Shown: in pieces, positions 22,039-32,160 of the stretch
Position numbering within the stretch: position 1 is the first letter of the stretch
How the letters are laid out: every line of letters starts with the position of its first letter
Assembly (NCBI GenBank): GCA_001692895.1
Contig: KV748188.1
Location: 620,001-684,000 of the forward strand
Direction: 5' to 3'
Source of the DNA: Cenococcum geophilum 1.58
Taxonomy: Eukaryota; Ascomycota; Dothideomycetes; Gloniales; Gloniaceae
DNA length: 64,000 nucleotides
Translations under genes and position numbers: made by a program
The notes under the pieces: model-generated
Seen by the model: the letters and a program-made list of their open reading frames with translations, nothing else
Told to the model about the DNA's origin: nothing
Databases searched by the model: none

Positions 22039-23886
22039 TCAGCCCCCAGCCTTCCTCTTTCGCATCGAACCCTGCGCAACCCACTGCTTTTCGCCCAAGA
22101 AATGGTCTAGCCCGGTCCGGCTCGGCTCGTATCCTACACCCTCATGAAGGCCTTTCGCAATATCCCTTGCCGCTCTCAAGCAATCGTTGACGCCCACTCC
22201 GTTATACGAATTACCCACGACTCTCAGTCTGCCGCCGAAAGAGTTCCGTAGCTGAGAATGCGCCTTCTCCATCCGCCCATCATGCCCCACCGTATACTGT
22301 GGTATGCAATCCTTCTGCAGCTTGGCGCGAGCAACGGTCGGCTCGTCGGTTACCCGTAGATGACGGGCGAGCAGAGTCCGCGCCATGTTAATGCCTTCTT
22401 CTTCCGAGGGGTAGCAGGACCACCCATCCCACCAATGGCCACCAAGGATGACTGTGATTTTAGTACCATCAACCGTGTCTTGGCCTCTAATGGCGTCGGA
22501 GTCGAAAATGATGCCGAGAGCCCGCTCGGGGTTTTGTTCGAAGGGAACACTCTGTGGGATTAAATAGCCAAAGCCTTCGACAGGCAGGAGTTTGGGCTTT
22601 GAGAAGAAGAGGTTGACCACCATAACTGTGACGGCATGGGTCTGGGCAAGAACAGAGAGTTGTGTTTTAGAATCTGATGTGCAGAGTTGGGAAAGGGTCT
22701 TTGAGAAGATGGTGGACACAACGACATCCTTTGAAGATGCCGAATCTTCGCTTTGGGTGGAAATCTAAGGATTAGTCAGTTTTTGAATATTGGTCCATTG
22801 GGCAGTAAATACGCACCTTCACCTTCTTTCTGCTATCACCTTCCATCTCGAGGTGTTTCACGGGTGTGTTCAGCTTGATAGTAATTTGGCCGTTCTTCTG
22901 CACCGTTCCCGCTAAGCGGTCGACTAACTGTTGTATGCCATTTCGAAAGGAAAATACACTGCATGCAGCCAAAGACCTCTCAAATCCTGGTTCCAGGTTC
23001 TGATTTTTAAAATCCATGACCATATCTCTATCACGTACAGGCATCATGACAAATGGTGCTCCAGCAGGACGTAGTGTCCTCTCATATAGTCCTCTAGCAA
23101 TGCTTCCCTCCTGACCCTCATAGTACCAGGGCAGGGGGAATAAAGATTTGACACTCAACTGCCACACGTCACCAGCGTATATGCCATGCATGAGCGCAGA
23201 TACAAGGTTGTTCGCTATTCGTGGATCCACTCGTCGAGAGAAGAAGGAACCAACAGACTCATCTGCCAAAGTAGATGGTCTCTTGTCTCGAAAGATTTCC
23301 ATTAAGGCTCCCGTAAAAAGGCCGCGGAAGACTGGCTCCGAAAGTAACATTCGCGCTATATCGAAGAGAGTCGTTCCCGGAGATGGCATCCGTACTAAGT
23401 GGTCCGGATAGTATATAAATCGGTTCAGCGCGGACGAGGCAGTTTTTGGGGTATAGATAGTGTCTCCAATTAACCCCAATTCCTGAATCTACATGTCAGG
23501 TGTTAGTAGATATATTTCATATTTGGCAATTGGCTCAAGTGTACTAGATGCGACGTGACCAAGCTGCTTAGCCCAGTCCGAAGCGTTCGTGGGCCATGCT
23601 CAAAGAGTACCCTCCCACCCGGGACCTCAGCGTGTGTAGACTGTAACCATCCGCCTAGCCGCGGACCTGCCTCATAGATGGTAATCTTAGCTCTTGGAAA
23701 TTCTTTAGAGATATAATATGCGCTGGCAAGGCCGGTGATGCCCCCACCAAGAACAGCGATTTCTTGCTGCGCCCCCTCGGTAGTGGTAGAAAAGGAATGG
23801 CGATTCCATTGCGAGGAGAGGACAGGTCTGGCCGGGACATGCTTTAATGACGACTCGAGGAGGTTGACATGCCTCCTGAGACGCAT
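22039..23886 (-). CDS. HEM14: Protoporphyrinogen IX oxidase (haem biosynthesis)
   Basis: Oxidises protoporphyrinogen IX to protoporphyrin IX, the penultimate step of haem synthesis, on the mitochondrial inner membrane with FAD. Exons 23886-23545, 23488-22817 and 22764-22039 give 579 residues, a normal length. The N-terminus is Arg-rich and acid-free (MRLRRHVNLL...), as a mitochondrial presequence should be. The dinucleotide-binding motif is VLGGGITGLASAYY (Gly47-Gly52) with YEAGPRLGGW after it. FEHGPRTLR, RFIYYPDHLVRMP, GIYAGDVWQLS and the C-terminal VVGNSYNGVGVNDCLRAARDIA are family blocks, the last closing the FAD site. The first intron has a perfect ctactaacac branch and rejoins HL to IQELGLIGD. 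It runs in the same direction as the NAB2 gene upstream. Confidence 0.95.
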
Positions 23887-24331
23887 TGCACCGTACGGAA
23901 CGAAAGCGTAGGTTTTCGGAGGATGTGGCTCTCCATAAAATCGGCGGCGGTGGTCTGGCTAGAAGTGACGCACGCGATTTTTTCGAGATGACATGGAGCT
24001 CGCGCACTGTCAGCCTCGGAAAGCGTTCAACATAAGGGTCACTAATTCAAGACGCGAGATAATAGCTTCTAGGAACTATGGCAAGGAGATCCAGTTCCCC
24101 AGGCCAAGTGAAAAGAGTCCATTCTACGGAAAAAAATCTCTCAATTTCCCCAATCGATTGAGCTTTCCACTCCATAAAACATTCATCCCCTGAATCATGC
24201 CAAAGCCATAGCTATGCCTTCCTTTCCTTAAAACGCCAGATCCCAATGTTATACATGGCCACAAATCAATGATCTCCTGGGCCAACTTCATGACTTTGCA
24301 CATTACCCTCCTCATTCCTTCGGGATATCCA
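23887..24331. other. Intergenic between HEM14 and NAB2
   Basis: HEM14 upstream region and NAB2 3' flank; no further gene supported. Confidence 0.5.
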
Positions 24332-25996
24332 TCAAGTAATGATCTGAGTCTCCACCTCCTGGCTAGACCTGCCCGGCAAAATAAGCTCCTCCTCTCCATC
24401 CTCATCAACGAATTTCCTCTCACTAACATGCTCCTTCTTTTCATGGTTTGGTGTCCACACTTTATCCTCGAACGAACCCCTCTTTTGGCCATCTGCATGC
24501 TTGAACGGACAATATGCGTTCTTGCATGGGTTGAACTTGCACGTGACTTTGCTGTGAGCGAACTTGCAATTTGGAACGGTGCAATCAGCTCCATTACGGC
24601 AAGGTGGCATTGAAGGGTGTCTGAATGGGCAATTCTGTTGATCTCGGCAATTGGGATAGAATATGCAATCTTGCTCTGCCTTATGAGACTGTCTCTGTGC
24701 CGGCGACGGGTGTTTTCCAACACACTTTTTATTCATACAAGCAGCTGCAAACGGGCATGTGTCGCTCATGTCGACCGACGTTCCAGGCGGAGCAGCGGGA
24801 GACTGGTGTGCAAATGGGCATTCCGCCTTTGTACATGACAGATCGAATTTGCACATAGTTTGTGAAGGGTCCAAAGGCGATTTTGATTGAGAGACCTCAA
24901 CGTCCATGGAGGATGAAGGCACTCCGTTAGCATCAGGTTCTACGCTGTCCATCATGGCTTCATCCTGTTGCTCTTTCTTTGCGAATTTATTGGAATGTTG
25001 CGGGTGTCGCCTGTCGTTCTGTCTCTGAGATTGGTGGTCAACACGGTCGAAAAGTGATTTACCGGATTGGGCCTGGTTCGCGCCTTGAAAGTTAGGGTTG
25101 ATGAAAGGCATAGGCGTCGGTCCGGAAAATAATTGCTGCATCAGCTGAGCTTGCTGCTCGTACATCTGCAATAGCGCCATCTGTTGTTGTGGGCTCATGA
25201 GAGGATTCATAGGTCCATTCGGACCTATTTGAGACACAGGCATTCCGTTCATCCCTCCCATGGTGCCCATAGCACCCATACCCCTGCCGTTCGTCACGGC
25301 AGCAATGCCGCGATTTAGCTGACTTCTAGGGCCTCTGGGTGGCTCCCTGCCGGAGTGCGAGTTGATGCGCCCTGTTCCTGTTGTCCCTCGCACCCTGTGT
25401 AGCGCGGAGTCGTCCGACCGATCCATAGCCTTGTTAAGTTGTCCCAGTATACGCTTGTCTCGAGGCTTATGAGTAGCACTCCCATTTCGCATTGCTTTTG
25501 GACCTGTAGGTCTTGATTGATATGTTAGTACTGTAGTAGAAAGAGTTCGGAAAATAATGATCAGGGCATACATTGCTCCTGCTGCTGCTTCCGCCGTATC
25601 CCCCATTTCAGCATCGTGATTTGACGATAGACCGTTTCCATTAGCCCCTTCGCTTTGGCTGTTTTGATTGCTCGAAGATCCCGACTCGCCTGCGCTGGAA
25701 GCGCCAGCCTGATCGCTACCATTGAGTTGCTTGCTAAGTATATCGACCTGTTGGAACAACCACCGTGAGAAGTTAACTGCGCCGTCATCCTCTGGGCCGA
25801 GGCCTAGAAGATCGTTCGACAGCTCTGAGGCGATTTGTTCCTGCGTCTTTCCGTTTGCAAGCATGAGGATAATATATTCAGACAAAGCAGAGTCGTCCAG
25901 CCCACCGGTGGTCCACCCGGCCTCCGCGAGTCTTGGCTGAACGACATTCTGCAAGGCAGTCGCAAGAGGTGTGCCGACAGAGACTTCGACAGCCAT
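24332..25996 (-). CDS. NAB2: Nab2-type nuclear poly(A) RNA-binding zinc-finger protein
   Basis: Nab2/ZC3H14 proteins bind poly(A) tails, limit tail length and couple polyadenylation to mRNA export. The N-terminus has the PWI-like helical fold (PLATALQNVVQPRLAEAGW, ALSEYIILMLANGKTQEQIASELSNDLLGL). A low-complexity middle has Arg/Gly and Gln/Met-rich parts. The C-terminal half carries five tandem C3H fingers: CKFDLSCTKAECPFAH, CPFAAACMNKKCVGKH, CIFYPNCRDQQNCPFRH, CRNGADCTVPNCKFAH and CKFNPCKNAYCPFKH. One intron is proposed at 25571-25512 (gtatgc, tactaac, caag). It is 60 bp and contains no in-frame stop, so the unspliced frame is also open. Spliced length is 534 residues; retention would add 20. 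Its promoter is shared with the SR gene. Confidence 0.92.
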   Translation of the reverse strand: MAVEVSVGTPLATALQNVVQPRLAEAGWTTGGLDDSALSEYIILMLANGKTQEQIASELSNDLLGLGPEDDGAVNFSRWLFQQVDILSKQLNGSDQAGASSAGESGSSSNQNSQSEGANGNGLSSNHDAEMGDTAEAAAGAMYALIIIFRTLSTTVLTYQSRPTGPKAMRNGSATHKPRDKRILGQLNKAMDRSDDSALHRVRGTTGTGRINSHSGREPPRGPRSQLNRGIAAVTNGRGMGAMGTMGGMNGMPVSQIGPNGPMNPLMSPQQQMALLQMYEQQAQLMQQLFSGPTPMPFINPNFQGANQAQSGKSLFDRVDHQSQRQNDRRHPQHSNKFAKKEQQDEAMMDSVEPDANGVPSSSMDVEVSQSKSPLDPSQTMCKFDLSCTKAECPFAHQSPAAPPGTSVDMSDTCPFAAACMNKKCVGKHPSPAQRQSHKAEQDCIFYPNCRDQQNCPFRHPSMPPCRNGADCTVPNCKFAHSKVTCKFNPCKNAYCPFKHADGQKRGSFEDKVWTPNHEKKEHVSERKFVDEDGEEELILPGRSSQEVETQIIT

Positions 25997-26441
25997 GGTG
26001 AAAGCTGGAGGAACGGCGAGAGGAGGCGGCGCGGTTGACTGGCCTCGCGGAGAACAAAGGTGGCGATGCTAATGGTTCTCTACAGCGCGAGGGTGTGAGA
26101 GATAGAATAATGATATAGAGATCGAGGGGGGAGAGGGGTTCAAAGCGGGATATGGTGTGTACGAGTAAGAGTGCAAGTGTAGTGTGACAATAGCAATGAG
26201 TGAATAGAAGTTATCGACAATAGGCGTGAAGCCAAACCTAAGGCAGTGACGGCCGGATTCGGCTCTGGAAACTGACTAATGTGCCACGTGACCATTTGAT
26301 GACGGTTTTCTTTCGCGGTTCACTTTTCGCTGTAACTTCAACTTCTTCTCACTTGGGCCTATTACTGCACTCCCACCACGCCCTTCTATCCCTCTGATCT
26401 CTAATTCTCCTCACCCTGCTCTCTGAGCCTTAACTCTCGCC
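25997..26441. promoter_or_regulatory. Divergent promoter region of NAB2 and SR-protein genes
   Basis: 445 bp between start codons. A CACGTG palindrome followed by AC (26285-26292) is an E-box-type site bound by bHLH factors such as Cbf1 in fungi. Whether it works here is unknown. Confidence 0.45.
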
Positions 26442-27359
26442 ATGTCTCGCGGAGGCACTACTCTCTACGTTACTGGCTTCGGCCACGGAACACGCGCTCG
26501 CGATCTTGCCTACGAATTCGAACGGTATGTCTCCTACGCATAGTAAACCCGCATCGGCCGTCCTCGTCGTCATTCACCGAATCTATGTCGATCTACTACA
26601 TATTTTACTACCTCCCCCTGCCTCATCGATTGATCGGTCGCTCGATGAAACCCTCCTTTCCCTATGTATCCAGCGTTAGCCGCACGCGCAGCGATATCGA
26701 ACCCTTGACCTCCTCACACGTCGTTCCTTCCGTTATCGCTCCAACATCACAACCAAATCTAACATCCTCACGAAGGTATGGGCGTCTCGTCCGCTGCGAC
26801 ATTCCGGCACCTCGCTCTGCATCCAGCCGGTTGTAAGTTGTCCTACGCAACAACCAAAAGAGTGATACTGAGATTGTCAGGTTCGCTTTCGTTGAGTACG
26901 AGAGCCGTCGTGACGCTGATGATGCTTATCATGAGATGCATAATAAGCGCATTGGCCGTGATGACCTTTTAAAGATTGAGGTACTGTTTATATCCGTAAT
27001 TTATACTTACAATTGGCTTTCTTACTAACATGTAACAGTGGGCTCGTACTCCTCCCTCTGCTTCCTGGCGCTTTGACTCAGGGTCTGGTCGCGATCGTCC
27101 CCCACGCCGTGAACGCTCCCCTCGCCGTCGTAGTGTGTCCCCCCCCCGCCGCGGGCGTGGCGACTATTCTCCTCGAAAGGATGATCGACGTGAGCGAGAC
27201 TACGACCGACGTGACCGCGATCGCTCCCGAAGCCCTGATGACCGCGACCGGGATATGAAAGATGTCCGCGACCGTGAAGACGACCGGGAGAACGGTACTA
27301 ACGGAGACGACCGCAAGAGTATGCCGCCAGAACCAGTCCCAGCCCCTATGGATATATAG
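26442..27359 (+). CDS. srp1: SR-family pre-mRNA splicing factor (Srp1-like), one RRM plus RS domain
   Basis: Four exons (26442-26524, 26776-26832, 26881-26980, 27039-27359) splice to 186 residues. The RRM has RNP2 LYVTGF (residues 8-13) and RNP1 LFAFVEYE (47-54), then DAYHEMHNKRIGRDDLLKIEWA. The rest is the RS tail: RRERSPRRRSVSPPRRGRGDYS, then dense Arg-Asp/Arg-Ser dipeptides, ending in an acidic and Pro-rich stretch. The architecture matches fission yeast Srp1 and its filamentous-fungal orthologues, which act in splice-site selection in the nucleus. The first intron is long for this region (251 bp), which is common in SR genes and may allow autoregulatory splicing. That last point is inference. 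Confidence 0.9.
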
Positions 27360-27499
27360 CTCATGACTGTCGCAGTCGAATCCCCTCAACCAGGCGTCCA
27401 CGACGACCTTGACACCGCTGAGTAGATTGCTCTCACCCACTGTCTGTTATTAGCAGCTTGGGAACATTGCTCAAAGTTGTCCACACTATACTTACCATT

Positions 27500-27976
27500 T
27501 TATGTAAAATGCAGGCAAACTTGGGCGGTTTCAAAAGTGTAGGATTGGCTTATAAATCCCACCATGGCACAGGTTCTTTCTTTTTCCCTCACTTCGGCGG
27601 TGGTTACGAAATTGTTTTGTTTGTCCACATTTCCGGGATCCTTCTTAAAATTGATCATCTTAGCAGTCCGATATCGAGCGGCACGAGGCAGATACCTAAT
27701 TTTGCGGTCGATTTCGGCGAACGTCCTCACGATGCGGTCGAAGATCTGGTCGGTCGGTTCGGTTTCTACCCCTCTATACATCACTGTACTATACGAAACG
27801 GTCACCCTTAGTTTATCGATCCTCCTTCCTCCGAACACATGGCGAAATCGGTCTCGGTATATGCTACTTAACTCAGCCTTAATTGACTCAAGCCCATATG
27901 TTTGTAGAGTTGTGATGATTGTCTGCTCGGAGCTCAAATTGCAGCTATGCGATTGCAGTGAGTGATATGCTTTCAC
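27500..27976 (-). CDS. Hypothetical open frame, 158 residues
   Basis: A single uninterrupted frame with a fairly normal amino-acid composition and a basic middle (YRDRFRHVFGGRRIDKLRVTV, EIDRKIRYLPRAARYRTAK). I recognise no domain. A 133-residue frame lies on the opposite strand in the same place, so chance cannot be excluded. Kept as a low-confidence candidate. Confidence 0.25.
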   Translation of the reverse strand: MKAYHSLQSHSCNLSSEQTIITTLQTYGLESIKAELSSIYRDRFRHVFGGRRIDKLRVTVSYSTVMYRGVETEPTDQIFDRIVRTFAEIDRKIRYLPRAARYRTAKMINFKKDPGNVDKQNNFVTTAEVREKERTCAMVGFISQSYTFETAQVCLHFT

Positions 27977-28383
27977 CTAGGCCGAAACTCGAAAATATCA
28001 ATTAAGTACCAGCATATTTATAACAGACGTAACTATACAGCAAATGCACAATTCAAAAACCAATATCAGGTTGTTGTTGCCTTAGACAAACCAATGCCTG
28101 ATTGTACAAGTTCAGAACAGAAACATGATGTCAAGCATTCCTCGAGGCCAGTGATCTTTGCTAATCCAAAGCCCATACCAGCCGATGACGCCTTGCTATC
28201 AAGTCCAAGTAAAATCATTCCAACAGCTCCTTGCAGCAACACATTCCCAGAAACCCGTCCGGCAGGCAGAGCAATTATTAGGCTTCTTCCCAACCCCTTC
28301 CATCGCGATTCAACCTCATTTTGCTCCCCTACCCTCTCTCTCCCTCACCTCTCCCCTGAAGTGTTGTCTCTGCAGTCCAGTCC

Positions 28384-28795
28384 TTAAAAGAGGCAGTCTA
28401 TGCAACAACAGCAAGCCAATGCAGCCATCAATGCAGCCATCAGCCCACTCCCTCCACCTCCCCTGCGATTGTCATAGCCTCCCGGTGGGCCCTGCCCGTA
28501 GTACATGCCCTGCTGTGGCGGGNACTGCTGGCCATAAGGCCCTGGTGGCGGATACGGACCCTGAGCGTATGGGTTTGAGCCATAATAATCACGGTCGGAG
28601 ACTCCTGGCGGTGGGGACTGGTAGTAAGGCTGGGGTGATGGGGTAGGCTGAGGATATGGCCGGGTGTCGTGGTAAGCGGCGGGAGGTGCTTGGAGTAACC
28701 CTGGAGGCGGACCAGGAGGTGCGTCCTAGGAAATGTTAGGTTTGAGGTTTAATATGTTGCAGGGATATTCAGAGATGTACGTATTTGTGAGCCAT
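28384..28795 (-). CDS. CYSTM-type cysteine-rich tail-anchored small protein
   Basis: Exons 28795-28781 (MAHKY only) and 28725-28384 encode 118 residues. The intron is 55 bp with ctaac and cctag. The body is a Pro/Tyr/Gln-rich low-complexity stretch (PYPQPTPSPQPYYQ, QGPYPPPGPYGQQ) and a Gly-rich hinge. The last 21 residues are the CYSTM module: a short hydrophobic segment (GLMAALMAALA) followed by CCCCIDCLF at the very end. Fungal CYSTM proteins are membrane-attached through this palmitoylable tail and are linked to stress responses. The 15-base first exon makes the start less certain. Base 28524 is ambiguous (n) inside a codon; the frame holds across it. Confidence 0.8.
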
Positions 28796-29833
28796 TGATG
28801 AGGTGGTGATGTTGAGGTTTGGAGCTTGCGGGGTTTTTAAAGGGTCGAAACCGCGCGGTTAGGCTGGAGGTGTGGCTTGGTGTGATTCGCGCTGATTGGA
28901 GCAGGGATTTTGAGGTGCAAGAAGAGAAGATAAAGAAAAAGTATTACAGCACGAGAGATTAAATATCAGAGGATGAAGGAGAAGTAGCAAGTCGAGTGCG
29001 CGTTCAACGAAAGACCTAATGGGATTCTTTGGGAAGAGTGTGGCTGAGCAAACCCTGCGTCTATGCGCAATACTAAGCGTCAAACGCTAACGGTTTCGGG
29101 CATAGAAAACATGCTGGAATCTTTACCTGAGTGGGATCCCCCACCAAAATCGGCAACTTTTCATAGAGATTCTCCAGAACGATCAGTATTCTCACGACAG
29201 CATTAGATCAAATTTTATGAAGCTCTTGATTACTATGAAAATAGCGATCGCGATCAAATCTACGGTGTTTTGAAGCCTCAATGGTCATTATGAGGTGGAG
29301 CTATGTTTTGGTAGGTAAGCACACTAATAAGCGAGCGTTTCCCGTCCCACGGCTTTTTCAGTATGCCTGGGCCTCGCTGTGACGACCTCTGTATTACATG
29401 CCACACATATAAGTTTCAGATGTCTCGAACCATTCAGTCACGGCATATCTAATTTTCAACATCACATCTCCGAAAGTGGAGAGTCCAGGGTGGTTTAGAG
29501 GCCAACCTAGACAACAACCGAGATCACTAACAACTTTTCGTGAAGTTCTATTTGCGGCCATAAAGAGCCCGACAACCATTGGAAGCCTGCTTAAGAGGAA
29601 AACTAACTTTACTAGCACCACTAGAAACACTTCTCACCACCTCCTTCGCTGTTATCTTATCAAATACGAGATTTCTGCAGGCTGTTTTTTTATACGCCTT
29701 TCCCCGCCATGTGACTTGCAAGGCAGAATCACAGTAATGAGGCGGAGTAATACGAAACTCTACGGTTGTAGTTATATTCATATGTTGACGGAGTTTTACT
29801 CCATCCGTCATTGATGAACGGCAACTCCTCACA
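28796..29833. other. Intergenic, 1 kb
   Basis: Upstream of the CYSTM gene and of the membrane-protein gene. Short frames on both strands show no recognisable domain. Confidence 0.5.
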
Positions 29834-31610
29834 ATGAAGTGCTTCCCTTATTCAGATTCTTTAATTACCGCTCTAGTTTCCTTTTCTATTATCCCATTGG
29901 TAACCGCAGCAGCGCTTCAAAACGTCACTCTACCCCTCCCTAAAGGTACTTCGAATCATGGTGATCCAAACTTATTATGTACACCAACAAGGTGGACAGA
30001 CCTTGTTAGCTTTTATCTCCTCAATTATGTCGCCCACGCTGCAACAGTCATTGCGAGGCCAGGAGAGAGACCCTTCGAGTTCGCTGTAACGGTGGTAGGG
30101 TGTCTGCTATTCCCTACAATTGGCGCGTTCAGGGGCATAGAGGCCATGATGAGCGGAGCTGTTTTTGCGAAGTCTCAGCTGCAGAAAGCCGCTCGAACCG
30201 GTGCGCTATGCATGCTAGTTAGATCTCCTGACTGGAGACCAGCCGCTGGCGAGCGTGTGCCACACGCTGTCCTCCAATACCCACCACCAAAGGAGACAGG
30301 TAAGTGCACTAGCTTAACCTTGCTGGGAACCTTGCCTGCGCTAACTGGGCTTAGACTTCCCTCACCCATCACTTGATCGACCTGCTGCACACATCTCTGT
30401 GTATGAGACTCCTTGGAGCCAATCGACCTTCAAACGCCCTATTTATGTCATAACAGAATTAGTGCATGGCACTTATAGAATTCCCGAGGGGTATAGTTTA
30501 GCTATCGTACCATCAGACGCTGTTATCCTAGATCTTGATGGAGGTACTGGATCGAGCGCAGTATCCTGCAGCTACAGTTTTGTCAAAGCCCTGGTTGCTC
30601 TTGCACAAACAGCCTATGCCACTTCCACATTGTATCGCTCACGCGGGGACCAGATAGCACGATATGGATATGCAGCCTTCGGCCTCACTGTCGCCCCGTA
30701 CGCCGTCATGTCGATAGTTAACCTCCTTGGTAACCTCTGCTCCCCAGATTATCCTGCTCTCTATCTTGTCGAGTCTTCAATTATGGACGAGGCGCGTCAG
30801 CGGCCCCTTGGATACTTCAGTGGAACCGTAGGTAGGCTTGAAGAAGAGCACGTTTTGGATATAAGAGGATCTACTCACGATCTGAGCCAAATTGTTGGGC
30901 CTTTGGAATTTCGTCAAACCTTCGGCGATGAACTATCGGTTCGCTTTCGTATTTTGGCCGATATGCCAAGTCAACTAGGACTTTATCCAGAAACAGTGCT
31001 GCATTATTTGAGCTTTTCCGATAAGGTTTCAATGGAATCCGTGTCAGGGTCTTCCGTTGGGGAAGAGAAAACCTGGGCAGTCCTGGAAGATGCAACTACA
31101 GAATGTGATCCTGTTATTCGGGTACCATCATGCAACCCTTTCAAATCCACATCGAGCCCAGTAGAAGTATCAAAGTATAGTATCAGACGAACACGCCCAG
31201 CGAGTTCCGCAAAACTTCAAAAAGTAAATATCGAACTTGAAGATTTGGTCTCGCGCCGCAAGACGTTCCTCAGAAAGAGAGTTTTAGAGTATATTCTTGC
31301 CATTCTCCTCGGCGTTATCCCATTGATTATTAACGGTGCTATGTCACACTTCCATCCGCGTTCAAGCACTCCTAACCAGCGATCATGGACTATGGTTTGG
31401 CTTGCACTTGGAGTCGTTTCTGGGCTCTCGTACGTCCTATTGCAGAGATCTAAGCAAGGAGACCGGAAGCATCAGAAACTTGCTAGAAAGTGGTGGTCCC
31501 CATTTCTCACACTAATTGGGTACATTAATGGGGCTAGTCCTGCTATTGGTGGCTTCTTGGTCGTTGGCCAGATGCTGAACGAGTATGACTCATGTGTTCG
31601 ACTAGGATAG
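29834..31610 (+). CDS. Uncharacterised fungal multi-pass membrane protein
   Basis: Two exons (29834-30299, 30355-31610) give 573 residues. The N-terminus has a signal-peptide-like stretch (ITALVSFSIIPLVTAAA). A block WTDLVSFYLLNYVAHAATVIARPGE and a VVGCLLFPTIGAFRGIEAM segment resemble a membrane region conserved in many Pezizomycotina proteins of unknown function. More membrane segments follow (AFGLTVAPYAVMSIVNLLGNL, YILAILLGVIPLIINGAM, MVWLALGVVSGLSYVLL, and ASPAIGGFLVVGQML). A hydrophilic loop of about 200 residues lies between. The intron (gtaagt, ctaac, ttag) rejoins the frame as PKET-DFPHPS. No catalytic motif is seen, so no function is proposed. Confidence 0.72.
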
Positions 31611-32160
31611 GAGTACTACTTTTTTCGAAAATTCTGCTCTTCCATCTTTCTTTCCCTTCGATACCTTATGGTTGAATCTTAGCAAGTTAGGTTTCACGTA
31701 TACGTTGTAATGATCAGGACACGCGATGTGGTTCGTTATCAACTTAGTCTGAAACCCTAGGGGTACCTTTTTATAGCCTGGTTTTACCGCAATGTTGGAC
31801 GTTGCACTCCGGACCGATATACGAAATTGCTACCTAGTCTAAGTCAGTGCTTTTATCAATATTCAATACTGGTCTAAGTTTTCAATGGTATTCTACCTAT
31901 TTCATTGGTGTTTATGGCATTCAGCAGGATTGAAGTCTTTCTCTGCCTTCTTGCCGAAGTTACGTTACCCAGAGATAGACTTAAATGATCGACAGCCGTC
32001 AAATCCGAATGATTTACAGACAGCAATCGACATACCCTGGTCTCAGACATTTTTCATATCATATCGACGAGGACCCAGGCTCAACCCTTTCTTCCATTCC
32101 GTGTCAAGTGACTAAGAGATATAATTGCTCTTGCATATAGCTAAATTGTAGAACATATGT
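31611..32160. other. Intergenic, no gene seen
   Basis: 3' flanks of the membrane-protein gene and of the methyltransferase relic. A 76-codon open frame has no features. Confidence 0.5.

Noticed and set aside
27564-27965. 133-codon plus-strand open frame
   Set aside because: It lies opposite the 158-codon candidate, with hydrophobic low-complexity composition and no domain.
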